Below are positions 24,487 to 37,276 of a stretch of DNA of 64,000 nucleotides, piece after piece. Both the position numbers and the translations under genes were made by a program. Source of the stretch: Hygrocybe punicea (lineage: Eukaryota > Basidiomycota > Agaricomycetes > Agaricales > Hygrophoraceae); NCBI GenBank assembly GCA_963556145.1, contig OY744471.1:5883590-5947589 (forward strand), read 5' to 3'. The notes under the pieces are model-generated. The model searched no databases and had not been told where the DNA came from. It worked only from the letters and a program-made list of their open reading frames with translations. Numbering within the stretch: the stretch's first letter is position 1; each line of letters starts with the position of its first letter.

Positions 24487-25659
24487 ACGCAGGCATGATA
24501 ACGATAACGACCTCATTGTCATTGCACGTTATGGTTTACATGGAAGTGTCCCGCTGCGCTCATTTAACCGATTAAGCCATGATTGGCTCGATGACGAGTG
24601 CATGAGTTTCGGTATCCAGTGAGGACAAAGAACTAATATCTAACTGTGGTCATTATCTTACTCAACTCATAGCCATACTTTGACAACTGCGGCGATGGAC
24701 AATCCAGCAGTAATGAAACAAGTCTTTGTTTTGTCAACTTTTTTTGCAAGTAAAATGAGGTGGGTGCATTGACATCCCTTTTTGAGACTACAACGCTATC
24801 ATCCATTTGGGTAGAAAGCAAGGTGTTGAAACTGTATCCACCTGGTACAGGAAGGTAGATCTTTTTTCATTTGAATACTTAGTAGTCCCTGTTTCCACGG
24901 GGTATGTTTCCTTCATACATTGGAGAGATCACTGTTGACCTTTCTTGGATCTAGGATGCATTGGTATCTCGTTGTGATAGACCACCCAGAATATTGCCTC
25001 CTTCAACCCGATATCATAAAACCTGGCAAATTGCGGACGTAGGTTACATGTCGTGGGGCTGGTGATGCAGAGCTGACTAAATGAATTATGACTCCAATTC
25101 ACTAAGCAGACGAATATTCATTTTAGATTCCCTGACTGCCCACCCAAAAGAGGACGTTGCCGCTATCCGTCAATGGCTCTTCCAACTCGTACAAAAACGT
25201 GGACAGACAGATTTGCCCTTCAAGATTCCTCTGACAATTGCAAAGGCAATGCGTTACATTTTTCGTCAGCCTACAGCCAATATATACTGACCACGGATCC
25301 ACAGGTCCCTAGACAGACAAATAGTGATGATTGTGGCATATTCACATTGCACTTCTTGCGCGTGTTTCTGCAAAATCCAATGAAATACTGTGAAATCATG
25401 CTCATGAAGGTTTGTCCGTTTCCAGATCCGTCACCTTCCCTTACTTTCCTGGCTGTCTCATTGTGCATGTTCACAGGACAAGCATATACGTGATTATGAA
25501 CAGAATAACGTTCAATGGAAGGCAAACATCATCAACAGTTTTCGAGCGGAACTACGTGTGGCATTACAACATCAGGCTGTGCAGAATTGGGCCGATGGTA
25601 TATTGTTGAATGACATCAATGATGACAGTAGAAAGGACTCTGAAGTCATGGCTCACTGA
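24487..25659 (+). CDS. Ulp1/SENP-type (C48) cysteine protease
   Basis: Short exons together give a full C48 signature. RLSHDWLDDECMSFGIQ (about 24565-24618) is the substrate-side helix. After introns come VFVLSTFFASKM, VDLFSFEYLVVPV and MHWYLVVIDHP (catalytic His, about 24957), then ILDSL (Asp, about 25120) and RQTNSDDCGIFTLHF (Gln and Cys, about 25318). Introns are GT-AG and 50-60 nt. The last exon ends at TGA 25657-25659. Ulp1 and SENP proteases process or remove SUMO. All catalytic residues are visible and no in-frame stop is required, so the gene may be functional. The N-terminus is not identified, so the stated start is only the first supported exon. Confidence 0.8.
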
Positions 25660-26184
25660 CTTGGCCACCACATATTGCGTCGTTTTCAGGCAAATTGTCC
25701 GTTGACAAGATTGGGCACAGTAATGACATGGGTTACTTACCACTTAAGCTCCGCAAGTTGTATCACCCTTAAAATCACCCGATTGTATCTTTCCTGTATC
25801 CCGCCGCACCTCCACAGCTCAATAATTAAGCATTCCAGCAGTGGGTTCCAACTGCATTTATTCTACAAATATCATTTGGTGTTGCTGTACATAATCATGA
25901 ACACGACAAAAGTCGAAGTAACTGCATTATCTGCATGGACTATTGTCTGTGTGAGCATGTAGGTAGCATTATTCATTTCGACAATATTTAGAAGGAAGAC
26001 AATGCAAATAGTTCAAAAGTCTTACTGGAGCATTGTATATGATTATCATTTGATCACCAAAAGTCCCCGTCTCTCTCGCGTGTCACCATACCATCATCAT
26101 AAATTCACATAAATGTAACAATATAATATAACATATAAACTAACTAAGTGCGTGTGTCGCACTAACTAACACCCGACTTCGTTT
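25660..26184. other. Intergenic stretch
   Basis: A/T-rich and without a supported gene; it lies between convergent genes. Confidence 0.5.
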
Positions 26185-27880
26185 TCATCGCGTAGGACTC
26201 TTCTTTCTCGGTGGAACCATTGCTCTGGTAAATGTATCACGCTGTGCCGGGGTGAGAGGGTAGTCATGAAGGAAAAAGTGTCTTTGGCGCATAGGTTGCA
26301 GCCAATCAGGTCGTTGTATCCAAGAACTGCTCCAACAACAGGCAAGGCAAGAACAAGTCACATAGTCATGGTTGCCATCTCCCCTCTGGCCGTGACGAGA
26401 CCGATATACAATATTTCCTGGCAAGCTATCGCATTGCGCGTTACCACACCGCGTGGCAAGTCCCCAGAGACGTGTCTTGAAGTTGGAGTATATGATTTGT
26501 TGACTCTTGATAGAGGCTTCAACTCTGTGTATTATGTTGATAGGTGTCAGTGCACCTAGTCGAGGATTGTTGGCAAAGACCGCCACGGCCTTCGGGATGC
26601 TCTCGCGGTGTATAAAAACTTCAGCGAGGAATTGCACGACGGTTGGCATGACGGTTCGCGGCACAACGGTTATTCCACTAAAACCGAGCACGAAATCGAA
26701 GGTGCCACTGCATTACGTTTAAAATCAATGTCAGTCCATACGTCTTGTCGGATGTCAATAATATTTGATAGTTATCACGTACTCTTGCACTAGACCTAGG
26801 ATCTTCTCATAGTGTGGCTGCACCGTCCATGCGGGCCCACATGTTAACAAGACGAGGCCCTTGATGCCTTTGGTTTCAGTCAGAGCACTGCAAAGACCAC
26901 TGCCCATATATTTATAGACGAGCTGAGCCATGCGTTCGTTATGCTTAAACCAGTAGTTATGAAGAAAGAACTTACCACATCAACCGCATCCGACACCTCA
27001 TCACCTGATTTTGTCTTGCCAAAAATGAGTTCCCCAGACAGATAGTCGCTATGACCATCTACGAAGAGCAAGAAGTCGCCCGCGGTCTTTGTAATGTGGT
27101 TTGTAAGGGGTTCGACTGACTTTTGGAGTCTAGGATGCCGAGACCCTCCCAGCTCGAGTTGCAATGACACTTGGCACATCTGGGAAAGAAGTCTTCTTTG
27201 GATAGGATCCAAAAAGAAATGGTGACATTGCTTACAGCCTGCGGATTGAGCATGTATTCTTCGATAAAATGTTGTCGGAGCATGCCTGCACCGTAATTTG
27301 TGGTTGGTTCGTCATGAGTAAGGAATTGCAAGGCGATGGGGGACAAAAACCGTTCTTGGAATGCCATAGCGATAGAATGGTTTAATATTACATACTGGGA
27401 AAGTGGTTGAAAACTGCGCAGAGTAACGTAGTCACAGTAACGACATACTGGAATTGGGTCACCGCCTCTAATGAAGCAAGTCGCGCATTTGAAGTTTTTT
27501 GCCGTCATAGACAATGTGTCCGTCAAAATGCAGGGGTTTTGTACTCCACCCTTGTCAACGCAAATGAGTTTACCACAACTCAGACATTGATAAAAATTGT
27601 CGGCTGCATCTCCGCAAGCAGAGCAAGTCTAAACAATATATAGGCGATTATTGTGTAAACATGTATACGATATTCAACAAAATGCAACGTACCTTTGTGG
27701 CCGAAATCTTGGTTGCGATGCCTGCTTTTGTTTTCCCGAGTTCATCGCAGATGACAAGTCATTAAACGATCAACTTACTATTGTCTGCCTGAAGGCTGGG
27801 TTTCACGTCTACAGTCATGTAGTCTCCCGCTTCCATATCATTTGCCATGTTGTCTTGATGCAGATCAGGCGGAGCTGATG
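26185..27880 (-). CDS. Uncharacterised protein with cysteine clusters
   Basis: Exons on the minus strand begin with a segment like MANDMEAGDYMTVDVKPSLQ (about 27851-27790). A Cys-rich exon follows (TCSACGDAADNFYQCLSCG, later CATC and CRYC), which looks like a zinc-binding module. Later exons carry FLLFVDGHSDYLSGELIFG and GLVLLTCGPAWTV, and the end has another Cys cluster (CGNAQC...CSCLACCW). The middle has a hydrophobic-strand/LLTCGP pattern reminiscent of caspase-like/CHAT proteins from mushrooms, but that assignment is only a resemblance. Several introns are inferred, so edges are approximate. The gene is divergent from the gene at 28127. Confidence 0.55.
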
Positions 27881-28039
27881 ATGGGTTAATTACATGGGGT
27901 GCTCACCAGCATCCTCTACAGCCAAATGTTTCGCAAACCCTGCCCTGCCACTACTGACGTTTTTTTGCAAGTTGGGTTGGATAAAACCCATGGCTTGCAT
28001 GATTGCGGCTCGTGGGGGTACCATAATTCTTGAATATAT

Positions 28040-28090
28040 TGAGTGAAGGCGGTTGTTGAGTGTAGGCGGTTGTTGAGTGTAGGCGGTTGA
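28040..28090. repeat. Short tandem repeat in the divergent promoter
   Basis: A unit of about 19 bp (TTGAGTGTAGGCGGTTG-type) is repeated about three times between the divergent genes at 27880 and 28127. Its role is unknown. Confidence 0.7.
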
Positions 28091-28126
28091 GATGTTCGGA
28101 GTTTCAAATAATTTCTTTCCAATTCA

Positions 28127-31100
28127 ATGTCCCGATCACCATCACCCGTTGAATGGTCCCCTGTCGACCTCACTCGACACTGGCCCGTGTCTCATCTGCC
28201 ACGCAAATTAGAAGCACGCGATTTGTCTCGGACAGACATCGACCGAGTCCTCAACAATGTTGGTGGCTATTTGGTGGTAGAGACATGGGTAGATTCCGCT
28301 GGTGAACAAGTTCAAGAACACTCCGTGCCGGCACATTATCGCAATGCATTTTGCATTATAACGGCCAAAATCCGATGGCTGCAAGTCAATTGTGTGGATT
28401 TGGAAGCAATTGTCACCAAGAAGCCGAAGAAAAGTGGTCTTCACCACGTACTAGATGGCCTTCGACGGAATCTTTTGTTTACAATGACAATCCGACATTT
28501 ATTTTATGCAGAAATTGCAGTCCCAGGCGATAATTCCCCAACTTTCCGCTCACCATCATTAGATTCGTGGTTGCACGTGGAGTATAACGCAATCACTCAC
28601 AACCCTCCACGATACCGCGAACTACAACACATGAAGTACGTGGACAAACATCCCATGGATATCGATTTAAGTGGTAAGCATTCTTGTTTCAAATATTGTG
28701 TCTCACCATCATCGTTCTCCAGAATGGCTTCAATGGGCGGATGACAACGGTGCGGAGTGGATAGCACAGGTCGATGATGGCATCACATACCCTACGGAGG
28801 ATGGCAATTGGGGACTCGTGGGGGATGTTAATGATGTACCGTTAGAGTCATGGGAGGACTACGTCACGGACATCATACCCAATGTCAAAGGCGGTGGGAT
28901 GACTGCTGAGGTCGTAAATGCGGTTTGGAGCCAGCAGGTATGTTCCTAGTTGTTTCTGATGTTTTTAACGAAAAATGACACCAGATGCACAGCGTGAACA
29001 TAGCCAACCACCGTCTGACAAGGAGCAAGCTGATTCAGACCGTGACAGTGAGGATGACGATGACGATGACGATGCAGATGAGTACCAGGATTCAGATGAA
29101 CCTGGACGGAGTGAAGATGGCAATGGCAATGAGACAGCTGACGATGATGAAGATTGGCACAGAGTAGGACATTCAATCCCATCGTCGATGTTGACATTCC
29201 TATTGACATGCACGATTGGCAGCCTGCCAAACGTCGAAAGGTGACAGGCAACAAGCGAACCACCGCGAAGCTGGCAAGTTCCAGCAAGGCACACGCTGTC
29301 GGGGGGACCTCTGAATTGCAAGGCAAAGCCAAGGATTCCACGAAGGCACGACGTGTTCGCAAAGCGAGGGTACCTGTTACTCCAAAGAAACCTGTTACTC
29401 CAAAGAAACCTGTTACCTCAAAGAAACCTGTCAAGTCCAGGAAAAAACAGGTGGCAAAGCGTAAGTCACAGGTGTCCATGGCAGGGAAGCAGGGTGATGC
29501 CTCGATGGTATGTCATAGGTGCGGGCTTATGCTTAGCCGTACTAACAGTGATGTATAGGATGTCGACTCGGATGAAGACGAAAACTCGGACGATGTTGAG
29601 AAGGCCGCAAAGCTATTTGAAGTTGCTGTCGGGCAGGTATGTTAGCAAGACCAACGCACCTGATGTGTTGTTGTTAACATACATTGCCATTGACTACCAG
29701 CAAATGCAACGTCTGACAACGACTGATGAACCTTTGGCACTCACAAAAGCTAAAGGCAAGGCTAAAGCGGTAACATGTTGCTCCTGTGTTCGACTTCATA
29801 AGCTAACATTATCAATGTAGCGCACCGAGTCTTCAGAACTGTCCTCCATTTCCGACGATGAGCGGAGCAGGTCGGAATCCTGGGTTCCGGAAAAGTATCA
29901 TGTCGCCGGTGGTAAGTCACTGGAACTCAATGTAGCTGCGACGCTGGCTCTTCAAGTCCACGAAGAGACAAACGCCGACAGTACTTCGACAGCACCGGGG
30001 GTTCCCTCCATACCTCCGGAAGAAACAATGCCTGAAACGATGACACATTTGGGTACTTTACCGGCATCAGGTAAGTCAGCCATGGATTAGACGTACTTCG
30101 TGTGCTGAACCTGGTCCACATGCACCAGAGGAATTTGTTCGTACCTCTGTCAGTGATTGGGTGAAACAAAGGGACGCGGCTCGTGAACAGGAAGCATTGT
30201 CTGCTGATGCAGGAGTTGGTAAATAGAATATTGTTTATCACGTCATCGTATATACGACTTAATGCGTTTGCCAAAGATTATTTTGACTTGTACATCAAGT
30301 GAGTTGCATTCCTCATCCGCTGGTGATCTGGTTATTCAGCAGATTCATTTCGTAACCCTCATCATAGCGATGAGTGCCTGAGCATCGATTGTCCAGTGCA
30401 AATTCCGTCAGCCATGACCGAACACATGTTAGAAGATCACACATCTACCAGTGGACCACAATCACAATCACAATCAAGATCAAGATCAAGGTCGCCGTCC
30501 AAATCACTACAAATACAAAGTGGTATGTATGTTACACAACATGCTGATAAGATTCTGACTTCAGAGAACTGCTTTCTTTGTGTAGCCACCGATTTGGGTA
30601 ACGCCCATCATTTCGCATGTGATAAGCTTCAGGATGTTAATTTGCACCATGTGAATACAAATACAGAAGGCACAAATGCGACTGGTGCATTTCGGTGGTA
30701 AGTTTTTGGATGTAATTTGCGAGCATGTTTGCAAAACAACGCGCAGCTTAGCAATCAATGGCAGTGCGATTATTGTTGAACCTCCGGTAGATGAACATGT
30801 GGGAAATGATTCATCCGACAGGTATGAGTCCTTTATTTAGTTCCCATGATTTTAGCTGATGGTCTAGTTTAATAGCATATCTGCAGCTGAAGCGACACTG
30901 AGTCCAACATCATCAAGATGTTCTTCACCCAAAGTTGGAACGATGATCAAAGAAACAATCAAGCTTCCCGAACCGGAGTTGGATGATGATGATGATGATC
31001 ATTCATGTTTCACTTCAATTCCGGCATCATTTGCAGCCTTCACTGCACGTCTTAAGGTTGGTGATTGTTCAGTCCCCCCATCGTATGACAACCTGAGTAT

Positions 31101-31442
31101 TTCAATGGAACATTCTGCTTCGCGTTAATCTGTCTTCAGGAGCCCTTGCCTCACGAGCTACAGCAGGAGGTGGAGATGTTTTTCCAGACATGGTATGAAC
31201 GTCACCGCAAATTCCCAACGAAATTCCAGGGAATCATGGAGACTTTAAAGACAACTGATCCAAGGACATTTGTGCGTCCATAAATTGGAAGCTAGGTGTT
31301 CGTGAAATTGACATTGTTATGTAGAAGCATACAGCAAAGGATGCCGGGAAGTTGTTAAATGCGGTCAAGATTATCATGCCAGAAACTGCAAAACATCTTA
31401 TTGACATCATGAAAATATGCAGCAAGCTGGAACAATCTTGAT
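28127..31442 (+). CDS. Large multi-exon low-complexity protein of unknown function
   Basis: The ATG is at 28127 (MSRSPSPVEW...). Exon 1 (to about 28671) is globular. Later exons include DDNGAEWIAQVDDGITYP, an acidic run (about 29010-29160), a Lys/Pro-rich module with PVTPKK repeated (about 29385-29450), and an RS-type stretch (about 30460-30500). The final exons end at TGA 31440-31442. Introns are short GT-AG, often needing small shifts in acceptor choice. The acidic, basic and RS blocks suggest a nuclear, chromatin- or RNA-associated protein, but no domain is recognised. The start of the third exon is set by the frame of the acidic region (CGTGAACAT at about 28993). Confidence 0.6.
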
Positions 31443-31809
31443 TTCGCTTGCTGTCTGCCATTTGCAAGGTAGTATTTACGCTGTTGGACATAAGACATGT
31501 TTCATTCTGTACCGGGATTCAATTTTCAATGAGATACAGTAATCAATGGCTCCATGAAAAACCAGCATTACAGGCAACACCTCTATCTCATTGGTGCCAC
31601 ACATTCCTTGAGGCCAAATATAAATCAAGGCCTTGACCTGTTTTTTGCGATAGTCGGTCTTGATGGCACGTAGGCATCCGCACTCAAGGTATTATCGGGG
31701 GTCCTCTCTGTGGTTCAGTGCATGCATTGGAGGCCTGGAATATTCAATGTTTGGAATTCAACTTATGGTTGAATGAATTGATTACACAGAAGACGGATGA
31801 GGATTTTTT

Positions 31810-32162
31810 GTAGCATACTGTATAATGAAGTATGTTGAATTTATTGTACAAGTATACTGAATATTGTTATCCGAGTTATATATTGTTGCACACAGTATTC
31901 GAAGAGTATTCAATATGATGATTCAATATTTGGGACAAAGTACATTAACAGTACTGAATGACACTTTGAGAGTACTGCTTCAATAACAAGACATTTACTG
32001 AAATTATTGAAGTAGTACTGTAAAATTGCCATTCAATACTGGTAGTGTACGTTGTCTCAAAATTTTGAATCACAATTTTGTGTGTGCAGTGCAACAATAT
32101 GATAACAATATTTAGTATACTTGTCCAATAAATTCAACATACTTCATTACACCGTATGCTAC
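31810..32162. mobile_element. MITE with about 62-bp terminal inverted repeats
   Basis: The left end GTAGCATACTGTATAATGAA and the right end, its near reverse complement, extend over about 62 bp each around a roughly 228-bp A/T-rich core with many ATTCAATAT-like words. No target-site duplication is clear and no coding sequence is present. It sits about 50 bp before repeat copy 3. Confidence 0.8.
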
Positions 32163-32212
32163 CATGCACCCTGGAAGAAAATCTTCAGCATCGGGACCAT
32201 AAGTGTAATACA

Positions 32213-32656
32213 CGTGATTGGACCTCACCAAATACATACAAACACAAGTGTTTAAAAGGCTGATGCTTGTCGTCTTCAAACTCATTCCTCTTTGCCCTCG
32301 TCCATCGCGACAGTGCAATTGGAATGGCGGTGCTTGCCCTTGTCCATCGTGACAGGGCGAGTGATAACGCATCTGCTGCTCACACCAACTGCTTGCCGGT
32401 CTAGACAGCGGTTGGTGTGATGCGGATCGTTGCCCTCGTCCATCGTGACAGGGTAATGATCCATAGTGTTGGACAACTAATAGAGTAATACTGCCTTGTC
32501 TGTCATGACGGGCAAAAGTATTAGTTAACCAACGACTGGAGGGACCTCAGCAATGAGCGCCCACCAAATGGGCTCTGGGGGTTAGGATCATGGGGAATGT
32601 GTTTGTCCCCCTTGGTTCATGCTTAGGCAACCTACTTTATTGTAGCGGGCCGGGCA
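32213..32656 (-). repeat. Dispersed repeat family, copy 3
   Basis: Same orientation as copy 1, with ACACGTGATTGG start, TTTAAA-type box at about 32252 and the 64-residue antisense frame. It ends at GGGCCGGGCAT, whereas copies 1 and 2 extend further. Confidence 0.8.
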
Positions 32657-33140
32657 TTGGTACTGTTCTTCCAGACTATCGGTTGTGTTTGTTATTACTA
32701 TTTGTAATAGGTTTCGAAACCAAATATCTCCAAGACAAAGTTTCACAATAAATAAATGAGTGCATATTTGGGGCCCCATTCATTCCATTGCATATAACAA
32801 TTGTTATACATGTCCTTCGCATAGGACATTATACAAATTCCACGCACTCTGTGCCCAGTGGAATCCCATTACAACGTTGAATTGTGACATACCGAGGGTT
32901 GGCAAGAGCCCTGAGGCGGTGTTCAATGTGGTGGTGCTCCCAAATAATTCAGAAATAAATTTAATCTACATGGAGGATTTCCCCTGATCTCACATTCGGC
33001 TTCATTTATCAGAATACCACGGATGATGATAAACCAGGTTTTTTCTTTCACTATTTACTACCAGCCGACATCGACGAGCATTGGCATTGTTTTGATCCAG
33101 GAATGTTCTTTACACTACCAGGGATTATTCGGTACCGTTA
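32657..33140. other. Intergenic stretch
   Basis: No supported gene; it separates the repeat from the JmjC gene end. Confidence 0.4.
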
Positions 33141-35387
33141 TCATTGGATGGTGCGATGGTCAGCCAGGAATGATAAATCCATCTCCTCCCCAAGGTCATT
33201 CCAACATTTTGGCAATGTCAATACATACTTTTTGACATCAGGCCATTGGAGTTTCCATCGTTTCCGGATCACTTCAGCCAGGGTGTAAGCCTTATGAAGT
33301 TCGCGGGAAATCTCATTGACCACAACATTTGCTGTTTGGCGTGAGTGCAGATGTTTTGAGTGTTCCAGCTTCACAATGAGTAGAAGAGAATACAGGGGTC
33401 GCTTGCGAAAAACTGAATGAGAGAATGTCTTGATTGAGCACAACATATATATATATATATCACAAAGTATGCGTACCTCGTTCATGCACAATGTAAGGGA
33501 GGGCCAGCATCATTCTGGCTGCAAAACGAGGCAAATCTGGGTGTATAGCATTTGTGGCAAATTTTGACCGAAGGAGACCATCTCCATCCACAGAATTATC
33601 ATATGACCATGAAAGCTCCGTCAGGTGCATGGTTTCATACATATAAAAATGTCCACCGGTACTGGTGCCTTTGATTGGCGTATAAACCATGTGATATAGT
33701 CCTGGTGGCTGTAAACTGCAAACGGCATCAGTTACACACAGCATATAAAACATTAATGAAACATGGAACACACAGCACTTCACCGGGCTCGAGAAGAATT
33801 ACAGCCATGGGTTGTATACTCTGGTAATTTTGATATATACCCAACTGGTCTTGACGCGCAAATAATTCAGGCCGGGACTGGTATTCATGAAGTTGTGGAC
33901 GGATGAACGCCCACATCTTGGCCCCAGACCTGATGTACATATATGTACAAAGCCCTGCGGCGTCATGATGCGGATAGGTGAGAAATCCCCCATGGGTATG
34001 TAGTTCCCATCCTTGCTGTCTCCACATATCGAAATAGCTGTAACTTGGTCCAACACAGTCGGTGTCTGCGTTGCCGTATTCCCCCCGCATTGTGATCTCC
34101 AAGGCATTCACATTGTCTCTCAAATGTCTGTGCATAGATATATGATGCTGAAGTTTAACAATGTAGAGCGTACGAACCCCAACCAAGACGGTGCCTCCAA
34201 TATGAGAGTACATGAATCCATCAAGTTTCCACAAATTGTGGGGTCATCTGCCCGTTCGATAAAATCCCGAAGGCTACTGTGCGCATGAACTTTGCTCCCT
34301 CTTAAACTCGCATCTAAAGGGATATGCCTCAGGGTACATCATCATAATAAGTCAGCATCATCATGATAATGACCTTGAAATTGCACTGGTTGGTCCAGAT
34401 GACGTCCCATTCGTTGGAAAGCTTGGATGTTGAATTCCATTGGTATTTCTGGCCGCCAACCTTTAACCACCACAGGCATATTTTGTGCCAAGCTGTTTCT
34501 AATGCTGGATAGAAACTCCTTTTCAAGTTTGATGTCAGTGTCCAGTGCTTCTCTGCCTTGGACATGGTGAGGTATGAGTGATGGTGGCAGGTCCAAATAT
34601 GTAACCATTTCATTGCCGGCCACGGTATTGGCTTTAGGCAACGTCGCCAGAAACTTCACAGCCTGGCTATCCTAAACAAAATCAGTAATTTGGGCCCGAT
34701 TGGCTTTTGTTTCTTCTGACAGAAGTAAATACCAACGAGATTGTCCTTCGTCCCCCACTGAATGAATGGCAAACATGTCTGGACTTCAAGAGATGGCCAA
34801 GCAACGGTAGGGCAGCGATGTGGAAATTGGGTTCCCAAGACCTCAGACGTATAACGATCACTTAAATGTCCTGGAATTTTTCCTTTGTTTTATATGCTGG
34901 TTATGTTGGAAATCCACTCACTATCATTGGAGGCAGTATCCATCTCCTCCACAACTTCTCGGCGGACAGTGTCCTCAACTGTTTGTTTGTGAACACTGGA
35001 AGCAACATTTCCAGCTTCCTCCATTGTCATGGTGGTAGAAGACCGATACCTCCTCACCACATCCGCGGGTGAAAACTTAATACCAAAAAGTTCCTTTACT
35101 GAGACCTTCGTATCAGCGTAAAGGGCCATGTGATTCCAACCGAATGATTCAGCCTTCGGTGCAAGGAAACGTTTTAAATCACATGGGTGTAAGTTTTTCC
35201 TCGACAAACCAGTCCAAGGCATCCATTCAGACGATAAATACCAAACGCTCAAGGCTGTGATATCCAGATAAACATCGCCTGGCAAACCAAACTGACAGTC
35301 AAGTTCCATGGGTGGGCCTGCACCTTGGAATTCTGTGAAGGCCGGTGCTCCGAACAATGCAGGACAAGTGCGTTCAGCGATCGGCAT
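33141..35387 (-). CDS. JmjC domain protein (Fe ligands intact)
   Basis: The first in-frame ATG is at 35387. The frame is open upstream of it, but that DNA is transposon terminus. Exons read MPIAERTCPALFG... (35387-34920), a stretch with PHRCPTVAWPSLEVQ, then NMPVVVKGWRP. The core is GGFLTYPHHDAAGLCTYMYI (H-H-D = HxD ligands), followed by GLYHMVYTPIKG and GGHFYMYETMHLTELS (second His in GLYHMV). JmjC oxygenases demethylate histones or hydroxylate proteins. The substrate here is unknown. The C-terminal exon ends at 33141. The Harbinger element starts at 35388, immediately before the ATG, so the gene may be 5'-truncated. Confidence 0.75.
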
Positions 35388-35533
35388 GGCTGCTTCAAAA
35401 TACGCTGTGGGATTTGCTGTCAAGACCCTGACAGCGTCCAACAGTTCCAGTTATCGGTGTTCTGAGTTTGAATATAACTGCCAACCTAAACAGACCGAGA
35501 TAGTGAGACCAGACGCAAGCACTGGTTAATGAA

Positions 35534-37078
35534 ATGCCCCAACTCCCCAATTCACGTCCTCCTCGCCCACCTCGGGATCGCCTCACAAAGCGGAAACAGT
35601 TGCTTCAGGCCCTTGAAGAACGCTACGCACAGACAAGCTTACAGCTCCTCAAGTATATTTTATCGGATGACGAAGATAGCGACAGCGATGGCAATAGCGA
35701 TCAAGACACTCATGACGATCCATCATCTCCCCTCTCATTTGCGATGAGCATCAGTCCCCCATCATCTCTCCGAGCAATCTCACCTATATCCGAGCGTTCA
35801 TCTCTGCACATTCGTGATAGCTCAATTGCTCCATCAAGCGATGTTGACGAGATGGAGCTGCTCACACTAGTGCATGAGAGGTTTAAAGCCTTGCACGATC
35901 ACATCCTCAACACTCGCTATCTTCACAACCGCACGCCCATTCCTCATAATCCGCAAATCAACCTTTTGCTGTGGTACAAAGAAAATAGCCCAATTCGCTT
36001 CCAGAGGAAGGTCCGCATGGCTCCTGCCACCTTTGATCATATCCTATCCCTAATTACAACAGACGAAATCTTTATGAGTACTTCCCCTCGCGGTCAGATT
36101 GCCGTCGATATCCAGCTTGCGATCTTTCTCAATCGTTTAGGTCATTACGGAAACGCATCGAGTGTTGAAGACATCGCTGACTGGGCTGGTGTGTCATCGG
36201 GCTCTGTTATCAACTGCACAAAACGGTGCATGACGGCAATCATCAAGCACCATGATCTTGCCATGTCCGAGCCATCCGATCGTGAAAAGCATCTTTCAAA
36301 GGAGTGGAGCGAGCGAAAAACCATTCCTGAATGGCGTAATGGCTGGCTCGCTGTTGATGGCACAACCTTCCCCTTATTCCAGAAACCTGGTCTCCACGGC
36401 GAGGCCTGGTTTGATAAATCATCGCAATACTCCATGAATGGACAATTCATCATGCTACTCCATAATCTCCGCTTCATCGACTACTCCCTCGGTCACACCG
36501 GAAGTGCCCACGATTCCTATGCATTCCAAAGCACTCGCATCTCATCAAACCATCAGACATTGATTCCTGCAGGCAATTGGATGTGGGCAGATTCTGCTTA
36601 CCCGATTCGACGCTGGTGCGTCCCTCCATTCAAGAAGCCACCTGAGGGTGAGCTCTCTCGGAATCAGAAACGCTTCAACTATCGTTTGTCAACGGTGCGG
36701 GTACGGGCTGAACATGCTATCGGCCTTCTGAAAGGCCGATTCCAATCTCTACGCGAGCTTCGCATACAGATTGGATCTCACCGGCTTCATAAATGGGCAA
36801 TTTTATGGGTGCGATGCTGTATTATCCTGCACAACCTGATTATACAGTTCGAGGACGACAACTTGGATTTTGGCTGGAGGAACCAATGTGTTTTGGCCGG
36901 TTTACATTGTGATCCAGACGACGATTTCTTTTACCATCCAGAAGGTTATGAATACGAGGCGGATGTGACAGAGGATGAGATGGGGCCTGTGCCTCCGATT
37001 GCTCGAGAGGGTGCAATATTCCGTGAAAGTTTGCTCGACGTACTTCTTTCCAGCTCGTTGTATGCTTCTTCAATGTAA
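35534..37078 (+). CDS. PIF/Harbinger DDE transposase (DDE_Tnp_4-like)
   Basis: A single uninterrupted frame of 514 residues. The N-terminal 180 residues are variable and acidic, then a helix-turn-helix-like stretch (VEDIADWAGVSSGSVI, about 211-226). The DDE triad candidates are Asp275 (WLAVDGTTF), Asp353 (MWADSAYPI) and Glu393 (VRAEHAIGLLKGRF). This spacing and the final GLLKGRF context match the HARBI1-type fold. PIF/Harbinger transposases cut DNA with the help of a partner Myb-like protein. The intact frame suggests recent mobility. Confidence 0.9.
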   Translation: MPQLPNSRPPRPPRDRLTKRKQLLQALEERYAQTSLQLLKYILSDDEDSDSDGNSDQDTHDDPSSPLSFAMSISPPSSLRAISPISERSSLHIRDSSIAPSSDVDEMELLTLVHERFKALHDHILNTRYLHNRTPIPHNPQINLLLWYKENSPIRFQRKVRMAPATFDHILSLITTDEIFMSTSPRGQIAVDIQLAIFLNRLGHYGNASSVEDIADWAGVSSGSVINCTKRCMTAIIKHHDLAMSEPSDREKHLSKEWSERKTIPEWRNGWLAVDGTTFPLFQKPGLHGEAWFDKSSQYSMNGQFIMLLHNLRFIDYSLGHTGSAHDSYAFQSTRISSNHQTLIPAGNWMWADSAYPIRRWCVPPFKKPPEGELSRNQKRFNYRLSTVRVRAEHAIGLLKGRFQSLRELRIQIGSHRLHKWAILWVRCCIILHNLIIQFEDDNLDFGWRNQCVLAGLHCDPDDDFFYHPEGYEYEADVTEDEMGPVPPIAREGAIFRESLLDVLLSSSLYASSM

Positions 37079-37276
37079 ATCTCTTTCCTGCCTACCATCA
37101 CATTTTGTTGTGTACATTACTCATTGCTTCTGTTTCGGTTCTCTCGCTATTGTACTATATTTTTGAATGGAATGATCACACTTGTATGAAATGAAACAAT
37201 ATATATGAAGTCAAAAATACTACAAAAAAAAGTAAGCGGCATGAAATCGATCAACGGTGTCTTTTGTCCACATTTC

